Of a DNA stretch of 64,000 nt, positions 27,579-36,347 are shown one piece after another. A program made the translations under genes and the position numbers. The notes under the pieces are model-generated. The model had not been told where the DNA came from. It made no database searches and was given only the letters and a program-made list of their open reading frames with translations. Each line of letters begins with the position of its first letter. Within the stretch, counting starts at the first letter, position 1. This stretch comes from DASQZT01 sp963728965 (lineage in GTDB: Bacteria > Acidobacteriota > Terriglobia > Bryobacterales > Bryobacteraceae): assembly GCA_963728965.1 (NCBI GenBank), contig CAVSMH010000006.1, positions 2,204,248-2,268,247 of the forward strand, given 5' to 3'.

Positions 27579-28298
27579 TCAATGCGCTTCGGGAGCGGTC
27601 TGCTCGGGAGCGGTGACGCCCGGCGGCAACTCCAGGATGCGGATGTTGCGGAAGTAGATCTTCGCGCCTTCCGACTCCATACAGATGTAGCCCTTTTTCT
27701 GGGTGGCGCGGCTGATGCCGTTGACGAACTTGCCGTTGACCGCGAGCTTGATGACTCCATCGACGGCCACGACGTCGTACGTGTTCCATTCGCCGCGGCC
27801 CTTGCAGCGGTTTTCGATGGACATGCTGCGTTCGCCGCGCGGGTTGTCGGGCACGGTCTTCAGCTTGCCGACGCCGAACAATTCGCCGTGCACGTAAGCG
27901 ACTGGAGGCACCCTGCCGTTCCGGGTATTGAGCTTGGGCCAGTCGAGCTCGAGCATCTGCACTTCGACGCCGTCGGGGAACGGGCTGCCGGGATTGGGGT
28001 TGGGACCGCTCCACAAGAACATGCCCGAGTTGCCGCCGGGCTCGGTGTGCATCCATTCGACGTGGAGCAGGTAGTTCTCATACTGGCGGGCGGTGCGCAT
28101 GACGCCGATGGGATGGCCGGAGCAGACGAGCATACCGTTGTCGACGCTCCAGGTGTTTTGGGCGGTATTGACATTCACCCAGCCGGTGAGGTCCTTGCCG
28201 TTGAAGAGGTCGCGGAACTCGGGGAGCGCGTCGGCGGGAGCGCCGCGGGCCGCGAGGAGAAGCCACGATATGAGAACCACGCCGGCAAATCGCTTCAT
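27579..28298 (-). CDS. Secreted DUF1080 (3-keto-disaccharide hydrolase) domain protein
   Basis: 239 aa with a signal peptide (MKRFAGVVLISWLLLAARG). The DUF1080 concanavalin-like domain fills the rest: FRDLFNGKDLTGWVN at its start, then WSVDNGMLVCSG, GNSGMFLWSG, VEVQMLEL and GRGEWNTYDVVAVDGVIKLAVNG. Members hydrolyse 3-keto-glycosides. They often occur beside Gfo/Idh/MocA enzymes, one of which is about 2 kb away here. It is divergent from the DeoR-type regulator across 102 bp. Confidence 0.9.
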   Translation of the reverse strand: MKRFAGVVLISWLLLAARGAPADALPEFRDLFNGKDLTGWVNVNTAQNTWSVDNGMLVCSGHPIGVMRTARQYENYLLHVEWMHTEPGGNSGMFLWSGPNPNPGSPFPDGVEVQMLELDWPKLNTRNGRVPPVAYVHGELFGVGKLKTVPDNPRGERSMSIENRCKGRGEWNTYDVVAVDGVIKLAVNGKFVNGISRATQKKGYICMESEGAKIYFRNIRILELPPGVTAPEQTAPEAH

Positions 28299-28400
28299 GG
28301 AGTACCACCTCCGGAAACCACCGATGATTCTAGCGCAGCGGGGAAGGGGCGGGTGGAACCCGCGGCCGCGGTACGCCTTGTATGATCGTTAGGTGCGCCC

Positions 28401-29192
28401 GTGAGCTCGACCAAGCCCCATCGCCTGCTTTCGGAAGAACGGCGGAGGAAGATCCGCGACCTCCTGGAGAAAGAGGGCCGGGTCACCGTCGCGGACCTGG
28501 TGTCGCGTTTCGGAGTTTCTTCGGTGACGGCGCGCGGCGACCTGGACGTGCTGGCCGAGACCGGCGCGCTGCTGCGCTCGCACGGCGGGGCGGTGAGCCG
28601 GCTGAACCCGGTTCAGGACTACCCGGTCAGCTTCAAGGAGACGTTGCACCACGCCGAGAAGGTGCGGATCGGGCAGGCGGCGGCACGGCTATTGGCCTCG
28701 AACCACACGGCGATTCTGGATTCGGGAACGACCACGCTGGAAATCGCGCGGCAGATCAAAATGCTGAAGCTCAAGAGCCTGACGGTGATCACCAACGCAC
28801 TGAATATCGCCAGCGAACTGGCGGGCGCGCCGGGCGTGGCGCTGATCATGATTGGCGGGATTCTGCGTCCGGTATCGAATTCGTTCGTCGGGCCGCAGGC
28901 GGAACGGATGCTGGCGGATCTGAATGCGGACCACTGTTTTCTGGGCGTGGACGGCCTGGATCCGGAGACGGGCCCGACGACGCCGGACATTCTGGAGGCG
29001 CAATTGAACAACCTGATGATCCGCGTTTCGCGGGAGGTGACGATCGTGGCGGACGCCAGCAAGATCGGGCGGCGGAGCCTTTCGTCGATCGGCAGCCTGA
29101 TGGCGGTGCGGCGGCTGATTACGGACGACCGGATCGACCCGGAAATGACGCGGGTGCTGGAGGGGAAGGGGCTGGAAGTGGTGGTGGTTTAG
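28401..29192 (+). CDS. DeoR/GlpR-family transcriptional regulator
   Basis: 263 aa from GTG 28401. The N-terminal DeoR helix-turn-helix is clear (RRRKIRDLLEKEGRVTVADL, then VSSVTARGDLDVLAETG). The C-terminal sugar-phosphate sensor domain has ILDSGTTTLEIA, VITNALNIA and HCFLGVDGLDPETGPTT. DeoR-type repressors respond to phosphorylated sugars. The neighbouring convergent dha operon suggests triose or dihydroxyacetone phosphate as a signal. It could equally control the divergent DUF1080 gene. Its stop codon overlaps the dhaM stop (TTAG). Confidence 0.92.
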   Translation: MSSTKPHRLLSEERRRKIRDLLEKEGRVTVADLVSRFGVSSVTARGDLDVLAETGALLRSHGGAVSRLNPVQDYPVSFKETLHHAEKVRIGQAAARLLASNHTAILDSGTTTLEIARQIKMLKLKSLTVITNALNIASELAGAPGVALIMIGGILRPVSNSFVGPQAERMLADLNADHCFLGVDGLDPETGPTTPDILEAQLNNLMIRVSREVTIVADASKIGRRSLSSIGSLMAVRRLITDDRIDPEMTRVLEGKGLEVVVV

Positions 29193-31582
29193 CGGGCACG
29201 TTCTAGCAGCAGCTCGCGGACGGCGGCACTGGTTTCCAACGCCAAGGCTTCGGCGGCGATGGTTTCGGCTTCCGCTACACTCCAGCGCCCAATGGCGTGT
29301 TTGAGTGCGGGAATGAGCGGCGCGCTCACGCTGAACTCCGTCAGTCCCAAGCCCAACAGGAGAGGCGTGGCGAGAGGATCGGCGGCCAGCTCGCCGCAGA
29401 GGGTGACGCCGATGGCGGCGAAGCGAGCGGCGGCGATGGCCTGGCGGAGGGTGCGGAGGACGGCGGGCTGGAAGGGGTCGGCGAGGGGAGCCACGTTGGC
29501 ATTGGTGCGGTCGGCGGCCATCAGGTACTGGACGAGGTCGTTGGTGCCGATGCTGAAGGAATGCACTTCGCGCGCCAGTTGGTCGGCCAGGATGACCGCC
29601 GAGGGGACCTCGATCATCACACCCACGCGCAAGTGGGGAGCGTGGCCCTGCACCTCGGCGAGCACGGCCTTGGCTTCGCGCAACTCGGCGAGGGTGGACA
29701 CCATGGGGAAGAGGACTTCGACGGGATGCCCGGGGGCAGCGCGGAGAATGGCGCGCAACTGGGTGCGCAGCAGGTCGGGGCGGCCGAGAGAGACGCGGAT
29801 TCCGCGCCAGCCGAGGAACGGGTTGGCCTCTTCGGGGATGGCGATATAGGGGAGAGGTTTGTCGCCGCCGATATCGAGCGTGCGGATGACCAGGGGACGG
29901 TCGCCCAAGGCCGCTGCCATGGCCTGGTAGATGGCGGCCTGTTCGTTCTCATCGGGAGCCTCGTCGCGGCCGAGAAAGAGGAATTCGGTGCGGAGCACTC
30001 CCACGCCTTCGGCGCCAAAGGCAAGCGCCTCCCGAATTTCGGCGGCGTGGCTCACGTTGGCGAAGACATGAATCGGGCGGGCGTCGCGGGTGGCCGAGGG
30101 GCGGCGGCGATCGGATTCGGCGGCGCGGCGGAGGTCGAGGGACTGGCGGCGGCGCACTTCGAGTTGAGCGATCTGGCCGGCGGGCGGGGCAATCCAGAGA
30201 TCGCCGGAGTCGCCATCGAGAGCCACGGTGGTGCCGTCGGCGACGGCGGCGATGGCGGGGCCGACACCGACGACGGCGGGAATGCCGAGGGCGCGTACGA
30301 GGATGACGCTGTGAGCGCTGGTGCCGCCGGTTTCGAGACAAACCCCCAAGACGAGGGCAGGGTCGAGGGTGCCGGCTTCGGAGGGGGTGAGATCGTGGGC
30401 GGCCACCACGGAGGGTTGGGGGAGACGGAGGGAAGCGGCGGCCAGGCCGCGCAGGCGGCGGAGGACGCGGGCCGCCACGTCGCGCACATCGGCGGCGCGG
30501 GCGCGCAGGTAAGGGTCCTCGATCGACTCCATGGCGGAGGCCACGCGATCGGCGGCGGACTGCCAGGCGGTGTCGGCGCTGGTGCTCCGTTCGACGATGG
30601 CGCGCAGGGCGCTGCCGGCGAGGTCGGGGTCTTCGAGGAAGAGCGACTGCGCGTCGAAGATGCCGGCTTCCGCCTCGCCGGTGTTGGTCCGAGTCCACTC
30701 GTAGAGCGCGCGGGTATCGGCTAGCGCAGCGCGGAGGGCCTCGCGCAGGCGGTGCTGTTCGGTTTCGGGGGTGCCTGGGGCTGGCTGGTGCGCCGGCACG
30801 GCGGAGGGCCGCAGGCGGGCCAGAGGACCGATGGCAATGCCGGAGGAGGCGGGAATGCCGCGCACGCCGCCGCGTGCGGGCGGGGCGGGCGGCGGCAGCT
30901 CTTCGCGCCAGGTTTCCAGGAAGCCGGCGACTTCGGACACGGCATCGGCAGCGTCGGGGCCCCGGGCCCGAATGGCAAGGCGGTGGCCGGGGCGGGCCAT
31001 GAGGCGGAGCAGGGCGTGGAGGCTGCCGGCGTCGCAGGGTCCGGCCGGACGGGAGAGGTTTTCGAGGGTGATGCGGGCTTCGAAATGGCGAGCCATGCGG
31101 ATGAGTTGGGCGGCGGGGCGGGCGTGCAAACCCAGGGGAGGGGAGACGGTGACGAGCCGTTCCACTTCGGCGAGCGGTGCGGGGGGCGCGGCGCCGGCGG
31201 ACGGCGCGAGGGTGGCGCCGCGGACCACTTCCTCGAGGCCCGCTCCAGCAGCGGCGAGACTGGCGGCGGCCACGGTTCCTTCGACAACGGGGGCGGCGCA
31301 CAGCCGCACGCGATCGCGGCGCTCCTCGGCGAGCATATCGAGAGCCGTTTCGGCACTGAGGACGGCGCTGCCGAGGTCGGTGAAGACGGCGACGCCGTCA
31401 TCGCCGTAGACGGATTGGATGGCCTCGAGGACCTTGAAGGCGTCGGTGCCGATGGGGTGCTGCGGATCGCTGGTGCCGCCGGCGGCGGCGAGGCGCACCC
31501 TTCCCTGTGCCATCTGGGCGGCCAGTTCGCAGACGCCTTCGGCGAGCCGGGCACTATGGGAGACCACCACGATGCCGATCAT
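29189..31582 (-). CDS. dhaM: DhaM: PTS phosphotransferase (EIIA-HPr-enzyme I fusion) of dihydroxyacetone kinase
   Basis: 797 aa that passes phosphate from PEP to the ADP held by DhaL. Three parts lie in order. The EIIA/DhaM domain (1-125) has His9 in VVVSHSARLAEG. The HPr domain (about 142-228) has His153 in GLHARPAA. A full-length enzyme I (about 237-797) has His424 in TGGTSAHSVILVRALGIPAV, GVGVLRTEFLFLGRDE, DIGGDKPLPY and the C-terminal CGELAADP...LGLTEFSVSA. E. coli DhaM has only a truncated enzyme I, so this protein may serve its kinase without separate general PTS proteins. Its ATG overlaps the dhaL stop (ATGA). Confidence 0.94.
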   Translation of the reverse strand: MIGIVVVSHSARLAEGVCELAAQMAQGRVRLAAAGGTSDPQHPIGTDAFKVLEAIQSVYGDDGVAVFTDLGSAVLSAETALDMLAEERRDRVRLCAAPVVEGTVAAASLAAAGAGLEEVVRGATLAPSAGAAPPAPLAEVERLVTVSPPLGLHARPAAQLIRMARHFEARITLENLSRPAGPCDAGSLHALLRLMARPGHRLAIRARGPDAADAVSEVAGFLETWREELPPPAPPARGGVRGIPASSGIAIGPLARLRPSAVPAHQPAPGTPETEQHRLREALRAALADTRALYEWTRTNTGEAEAGIFDAQSLFLEDPDLAGSALRAIVERSTSADTAWQSAADRVASAMESIEDPYLRARAADVRDVAARVLRRLRGLAAASLRLPQPSVVAAHDLTPSEAGTLDPALVLGVCLETGGTSAHSVILVRALGIPAVVGVGPAIAAVADGTTVALDGDSGDLWIAPPAGQIAQLEVRRRQSLDLRRAAESDRRRPSATRDARPIHVFANVSHAAEIREALAFGAEGVGVLRTEFLFLGRDEAPDENEQAAIYQAMAAALGDRPLVIRTLDIGGDKPLPYIAIPEEANPFLGWRGIRVSLGRPDLLRTQLRAILRAAPGHPVEVLFPMVSTLAELREAKAVLAEVQGHAPHLRVGVMIEVPSAVILADQLAREVHSFSIGTNDLVQYLMAADRTNANVAPLADPFQPAVLRTLRQAIAAARFAAIGVTLCGELAADPLATPLLLGLGLTEFSVSAPLIPALKHAIGRWSVAEAETIAAEALALETSAAVRELLLERAR

Positions 31583-32226
31583 GCGCGCCAGGTGTTCGCC
31601 GCGGTTTTGAGGAGGAGATAGGCGGAGGTGGCGCCCGGGTCCTGGTGGCCTACGCTGCGCGCGCCGAGGTAGCTGGCGCGCCCTTTGCGGGCCTGCATCG
31701 GGATGGTATCGAGCATGCCGGCTTCGGCCGCCGACACGCCCGCGTCAAGAATTGCCGACATGGACGATATCGCTTGCAGTTTTCCCTCCATCGCCGCGGC
31801 GGCGGGCAGCAGCGCGTCGAGCATCGTCTTATCGCCGGGTGCGGCCTTGCCGCGCTGGGCGACGCCCTGGATGCCGGCTTGAAAGAGGCCCACGACATCG
31901 TCCGCGGCGAGTTCGGTTTTGCCGGCGCACCGTGCCGCAGCACGCAGAAAGAAGGTACCGTACAAGGGTCCGGAGGCGCCGCCCACGGTTTTGATGAGGA
32001 CGGTGGCGACCACCTGGAGGATCGGTCCAATGGCGGCCGGCGCCTGGGCAGCGAGTTCGGCCTGGGCCGCGGCGAAGCCGCGATCCATGTTGATGCCGTG
32101 ATCGGCGTCGCCGACGGCGGAATCGAGTTCGGTGAGGCGCTCGCGGTTATCGTGGTAAATGCGGGCGAGGGCCTCCAGCCAGGCCAGCACGTCGTGCCGG
32201 GTCACGACCGCTTTCAAATCCCCCAT
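31579..32226 (-). CDS. dhaL: Dihydroxyacetone kinase subunit DhaL
   Basis: 215 aa. This subunit holds ADP as a cofactor that DhaM rephosphorylates. The Mg/ADP site motif LDSAVGDADHGINMDRG is near residue 35-50. TVGGASGPLYGTFFLRAA and GDKTMLDALLPA are the other family motifs. The start at 32226 (MGDLKAVVTRHD) was chosen over 32259. It overlaps the dhaK end by 13 bp, which favours translational coupling. Confidence 0.94.
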   Translation of the reverse strand: MGDLKAVVTRHDVLAWLEALARIYHDNRERLTELDSAVGDADHGINMDRGFAAAQAELAAQAPAAIGPILQVVATVLIKTVGGASGPLYGTFFLRAAARCAGKTELAADDVVGLFQAGIQGVAQRGKAAPGDKTMLDALLPAAAAMEGKLQAISSMSAILDAGVSAAEAGMLDTIPMQARKGRASYLGARSVGHQDPGATSAYLLLKTAANTWRA

Positions 32227-33215
32227 CGCATCCCCGGCGTCCATACGGGCGCGTCCCACAGCCGGAGGAACTCGTCATCGGCGCGGAGCAGGGTGACGGA
32301 ACAGCCGGCCATATCGAGGCTGGTGATGTAATTGCCGACCAGGGGACGGGCGATGGCTATGCCGCGGTCCTGCAAGAGCCGCTCGAGTTCCGCATACACG
32401 AGGTACAACTCCATCAGCGGTGTGCCGCCCAAGCCGTTGACCATGGCGATGACGCGGTCACCGCGCCGGCAGGGCAGGTCGGCGAGGATGGCGGCGGCCA
32501 GTTGGGCGGTGATCTCGCGCGCGCGGGCGAGGGGGAGGCGCTCGCGGCCCGGCTCGCCGTGAATGCCGATGCCCATCTCCATCTCGTCGTCGGCAAGCTG
32601 AAACGTGGGCCTGCCGGCGGCGGGGACGGTGCAGGAGGTGAGCGCCATTCCCATGGAGCGGCCGTTTTGGTTGACGCGGCGGCAAAGCGCCGCCACACCG
32701 GGAAGGCCGGCGCCGGCTTCAGCGGCCGCGCCGCAGATTTTCTCGGCCAGCACGGTGGTTCCCACGCCGCGGCGGCCGGCGGTGTAGAGGCTGTCTTCCA
32801 CCGCCACGTCGTCGTTGATGACGACCGTTTCGACGGCAACGCCCTGAGACTGGCACAACTCGGCGGCCATTTCAAAGTTCATGATGTCGCCGGTGTAGTT
32901 CTTAACGATATGCAGGATGCCGGCGCGGCCGTCGACGGCGCGGGAAGCGGCCTCGATCTGGTCGGGCGTCGGCGATGTGAAGACCTGCCCGGGACAGGCG
33001 GCATCGAGCATGCCGAGGCCCACGAAGCCGGCGTGCAACGGCTCGTGGCCGCTGCCGCCGCCGGAGACGAGGCCCACCTTACCGGGGACGGGCGCCGAGG
33101 CGCGGACCACATACACGGGGTCGGTGGAGACGCGGAGAAGGTTGGCGTGAGCCTTCGCCAGCCCCGCCAGCGAGTCGCGGACCACGTGGTTGGGATCGTT
33201 GATCAGCTTCTTCAT
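32214..33215 (-). CDS. dhaK: Dihydroxyacetone kinase subunit DhaK
   Basis: About 333 aa from ATG 33215 (MKKLINDPNHVVRDSLAG, the usual DhaK start); TTG 33227 would add four residues. It binds dihydroxyacetone covalently through a His, here His219 in MGIGIHGEPGRE. Family motifs are SGGGSGHEPLHAGFVG, NYTGDIMNFEMA and DDVAVEDS. First gene of dhaK-dhaL-dhaM, the PEP-dependent pathway making dihydroxyacetone phosphate. The Asp and His residues are intact, so the operon looks functional. Confidence 0.95.
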   Translation of the reverse strand: MKKLINDPNHVVRDSLAGLAKAHANLLRVSTDPVYVVRASAPVPGKVGLVSGGGSGHEPLHAGFVGLGMLDAACPGQVFTSPTPDQIEAASRAVDGRAGILHIVKNYTGDIMNFEMAAELCQSQGVAVETVVINDDVAVEDSLYTAGRRGVGTTVLAEKICGAAAEAGAGLPGVAALCRRVNQNGRSMGMALTSCTVPAAGRPTFQLADDEMEMGIGIHGEPGRERLPLARAREITAQLAAAILADLPCRRGDRVIAMVNGLGGTPLMELYLVYAELERLLQDRGIAIARPLVGNYITSLDMAGCSVTLLRADDEFLRLWDAPVWTPGMRWGI

Positions 33216-33369
33216 CGGGTCCAGCAACCACTATAAACCGGAGGGCAGCGCGAGAGGCTCAGGGGTCGGCCGCATGGCGGCATGCCGGCCCCATTGCGGC
33301 TTTGCAAAAGTAACGTAAAAGATCTGTGCGGCGGGGGTTTGAGAGATTGTTGTTCTGTACCATTTGAAT

Positions 33370-34317
33370 ATGGCTCGCGCAGGCACTGCCGCAGTTTCGC
33401 TCTGGATCGCACTGGCCGTCGTGGCGCCGGCACAGACGGCGCCGCCTGCGGTGCCGCCTTCGCAGGGCGGGTACGTGGGAAGCAACGTGTGCCGCACCTG
33501 TCATCCCGACGTTTGGTCGACGTTTTACCGGAATCCGCACTACCGGAGCATCGCTTCGGGAAAGGAGACGGCGGCCCGCACCGGCTGCGAAGGGTGCCAC
33601 GGACCGGGACAGGCGCACGTGGCGGCGCGCGGCGGAAAGGAGACCATTCCGCATGCGTTCTCGCTGATGGCGCCCAAGCAGGTGCTGGACGATTGCCTGG
33701 GCTGCCACGCGCGCGATCTTTCGCGGGCCAACATCCGGCGCTCCGAACATAGCTTGAACGATGTAGCGTGCACCAGTTGCCATTCGATTCACCACTCGCC
33801 GACAGCCAAATACCTGCTCGCCAAAAAGCAGCGGGACCTCTGCTACTCGTGCCATTCCACGGTGCGGGCGCAGTTCGATATGCCCTCGAAGCACCGCGTC
33901 AACGAGGGATTCATGGAGTGCACCGACTGCCACAATCCGCATGGCGCGTTCGCCGCGACCTGGTCGATGGGGCAGCGGCCGCGGATGGTGGAGCAGGCGC
34001 TGGACAACGAGGAACCCTGCCTGAAGTGCCACGTGGAATACCGCGGCCCGTTCGTATTCGAGCACCCGCCGGTGCGGGTGGAGGGCTGCGAGGCGTGCCA
34101 CAACCCGCACGGATCGATGAACGCGAAGCTGCTGCGGCGGCCGGTGGTCTTCACGGTCTGCCTGGAGTGCCACAACGGGGGAGGCTCGGGCACACGCAAC
34201 CTGGGTGTGGACATTCAGACCGCGCGCCACAACGTGCTCGACCCGAAGTTCCAGCAATGCACGCGGTGCCACGTTCGCATTCACGGGTCCAACGCCGATC
34301 CGTACTTCAAAAGGTAA
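33370..34317 (+). CDS. Decaheme c-type cytochrome (DmsE/MtrA-like)
   Basis: 315 aa with a signal peptide (MARAGTAAVSLWIALAVVAPAQ). It has exactly ten CxxCH haem-binding motifs: CRTCH, CEGCH, CLGCH, CTSCH, CYSCH, CTDCH, CLKCH, CEACH, CLECH, CTRCH. The size and the regular NPH-containing repeats resemble DmsE/MtrA periplasmic decahemes that sit inside an outer-membrane barrel. ATG 33370 follows an in-frame TTG at 33364. The barrel gene starts 5 bp downstream. It probably carries electrons across the periplasm and outer membrane. Confidence 0.92.
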   Translation: MARAGTAAVSLWIALAVVAPAQTAPPAVPPSQGGYVGSNVCRTCHPDVWSTFYRNPHYRSIASGKETAARTGCEGCHGPGQAHVAARGGKETIPHAFSLMAPKQVLDDCLGCHARDLSRANIRRSEHSLNDVACTSCHSIHHSPTAKYLLAKKQRDLCYSCHSTVRAQFDMPSKHRVNEGFMECTDCHNPHGAFAATWSMGQRPRMVEQALDNEEPCLKCHVEYRGPFVFEHPPVRVEGCEACHNPHGSMNAKLLRRPVVFTVCLECHNGGGSGTRNLGVDIQTARHNVLDPKFQQCTRCHVRIHGSNADPYFKR

Positions 34318-34322
34318 TCGCC

Positions 34323-36332
34323 ATGCTGAAGCGAATTCCATTCCTGATTGCCGCGATGGCCGCGCTGTACGCGCAGCAAGTGGTGACCCCCACGCCGGAA
34401 CAGACGGGCTCGGCGCGCGGCGACAGCGTTGGCAACTACAACGTGACGCAATCGTTCGAGCTGGGCTACCGGGCCAAAGCCGTGGGCGGGAACGAGGGCA
34501 TGTACCGCAGCGTGGACAACTGGGGCAACGGCCTGCGCCTATTCGGCAGCAGCCTGGCGGTGAATTCCAAAGACGGCCACGGCCACTACTTCGATGAGAT
34601 CCTGCTCAATACCACGGGGCTGGGCAACGACAACTACCAGTCCGCGACGTTCCGCATTCAGAAGAACAGCCTCTACCGTTACGACATGACGTGGCGATTG
34701 AACGGGTACTTCAATCCCGGGCTGACGGTGGCCGGCGGCACGCATTTCGAAGACACGATCCGCCGGTTGCAGGATCACGAGCTGACGCTGCTGCCACAAT
34801 CGCCGGTACGCTTCCGGGTAGGGTACAGCCGCGATACGGAAGACGGACCTTCGCTGACGACCTCGCAGGAGTTCGACGTAAACGGGTCGGGACTGCCGGT
34901 TTTCGCCAATGTGAAGCGGCACTGGAACGAGTACCGGGTGGGCGCCGATATCGACCTGTCGGGGTTCAAATTCACGGTACTGCGGCGGTGGGATTTCTTC
35001 AAGGACGATACGCCGCTGAGCCTGGCCGGCGTGGCGGCGGCGGGAACGGGCACGGACCAGACGGTGCTAAGCCAGTTCTCCCGCTCGCAGCCCATTCACG
35101 GCGCCAACCCGGGATGGCTGGGAAACCTGTTCACGCTGCGGAAGCTCTGGGGAGTGAACGCGCGCATAACGTACGTCAGCGGGCACGACGACTTCGCGGT
35201 GGTGGAAAATGCGGCCGGCACGGGGCAATTCGGCGGCGCGGCCAACCGGCAGATCGTGGTGGGCGGGAATGCGCGCCGGCCCACGCTGGCCGGCGATTTC
35301 AGCCTCAGCCTGTTCCCCACCGAACGGCTGACGGTGGTCAACAACACGTCGATCTACAGCAATCGCATCGACGGCAACTCCAGCTACACGGAAGTGAATA
35401 CCGGGACGAATCTCGGCACGACGGTTTACTTCCGGTACCTGGGCATCCGGACGGTGACCAACTCCACGGACGCGAACTACCGCGCGACCCGGCGGCTGGG
35501 GTTCTATGCGGGATATCAGTACTCGGACCGGCTGGCGCGGACGATCGAAGGCTTCACGCTGCCGGAGTTCGCCAACTCATCGGAGAGCGCCGTCTACGAG
35601 GTGAGCAATCATCTGAACACGTTGCGCGCGGGCGTGCGGCTGCGTCCGGTGAAACCGTTCACGGTGACGTTGGGGGGAGAAGTGGGGCGGGCGTCGAACC
35701 CGCTCACGCCGGTTGCCGACCGCCACTACCACGGGGTCAACGGCCGGCTCGACTACCGTACGCGCAAGCTCCAGCTTTCCGGAATCTACCGGCAGGCCTA
35801 CAACCTGAACGCACCGCTGTCGTTCACCTCATTCGCCTCGCACACGCGGCAGTACGGGGCGAACGCGACGTGGTCGCCCAACGGCTGGTTTTCGATCGAC
35901 GCGGCGTATAACAAGCTGCACCTGGATACGGCGTCGGGGCTGGCGTTCTTCGCGAGCACCGGGACGCGCCCGCAGCTGCAAACGGCCTATTCTTCGCTGT
36001 ACGGCAGCAATATTCACGCGGCAAACCTGGGCACCCGTTTCGAGATTCTGCGGCGGGCCAGCCTGTATGTGGGCTACAGTATCACCAGGGACACCGGGGG
36101 CGGGCGCACGCCGGCTTCGACCGATCCGATCCAGACGCTGCTCACGGCGGTGCAGACGTTTCCCTTGACGTACCAGACGCCGCTGGCGCGGGTGTCGATC
36201 CGGATCACGCCAAAAGTCCGGTGGAATGCGGGCTGGCAGTACTACGATTACGCGGAAGACGTTCACTATTTCAATGCCAACCAGAACTACCACGCGCACG
36301 TGAGCTTCACCAGCGTGTTGTGGTCGTTTTAG
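34323..36332 (+). CDS. Large outer-membrane beta-barrel, MtrB/PioB-like partner of the decaheme cytochrome
   Basis: 669 aa with a signal peptide (MLKRIPFLIAAMAALYAQQ). The rest is alternating amphipathic strands rich in Tyr, Arg, Gly and Asn, such as FRIQKNSLYRYDMTWRLNGY, YRVGADIDLSGFKFTVLRRW, LGFYAGYQYSDRLAR and WNAGWQYYDYAEDVHYF. It ends in a terminal aromatic (VLWSF) as outer-membrane barrels do. Length and its place 5 bp after a decaheme gene fit the MtrB/PioB/DmsF barrel that sheathes the cytochrome. It lacks the N-terminal CxxC of Shewanella MtrB. No extracellular haem protein is encoded nearby. Confidence 0.82.
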   Translation: MLKRIPFLIAAMAALYAQQVVTPTPEQTGSARGDSVGNYNVTQSFELGYRAKAVGGNEGMYRSVDNWGNGLRLFGSSLAVNSKDGHGHYFDEILLNTTGLGNDNYQSATFRIQKNSLYRYDMTWRLNGYFNPGLTVAGGTHFEDTIRRLQDHELTLLPQSPVRFRVGYSRDTEDGPSLTTSQEFDVNGSGLPVFANVKRHWNEYRVGADIDLSGFKFTVLRRWDFFKDDTPLSLAGVAAAGTGTDQTVLSQFSRSQPIHGANPGWLGNLFTLRKLWGVNARITYVSGHDDFAVVENAAGTGQFGGAANRQIVVGGNARRPTLAGDFSLSLFPTERLTVVNNTSIYSNRIDGNSSYTEVNTGTNLGTTVYFRYLGIRTVTNSTDANYRATRRLGFYAGYQYSDRLARTIEGFTLPEFANSSESAVYEVSNHLNTLRAGVRLRPVKPFTVTLGGEVGRASNPLTPVADRHYHGVNGRLDYRTRKLQLSGIYRQAYNLNAPLSFTSFASHTRQYGANATWSPNGWFSIDAAYNKLHLDTASGLAFFASTGTRPQLQTAYSSLYGSNIHAANLGTRFEILRRASLYVGYSITRDTGGGRTPASTDPIQTLLTAVQTFPLTYQTPLARVSIRITPKVRWNAGWQYYDYAEDVHYFNANQNYHAHVSFTSVLWSF

Positions 36333-36347
36333 GAGTGGTGGGGCGGT

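Noticed and set aside
28401..29192. DeoR regulator as part of the dha operon
   Set aside because: It is on the opposite strand and convergent; only a regulatory link by proximity can be proposed.
29297..30724. 475-aa frame antisense to dhaM
   Set aside because: The minus strand carries intact EIIA, HPr and enzyme I motifs.
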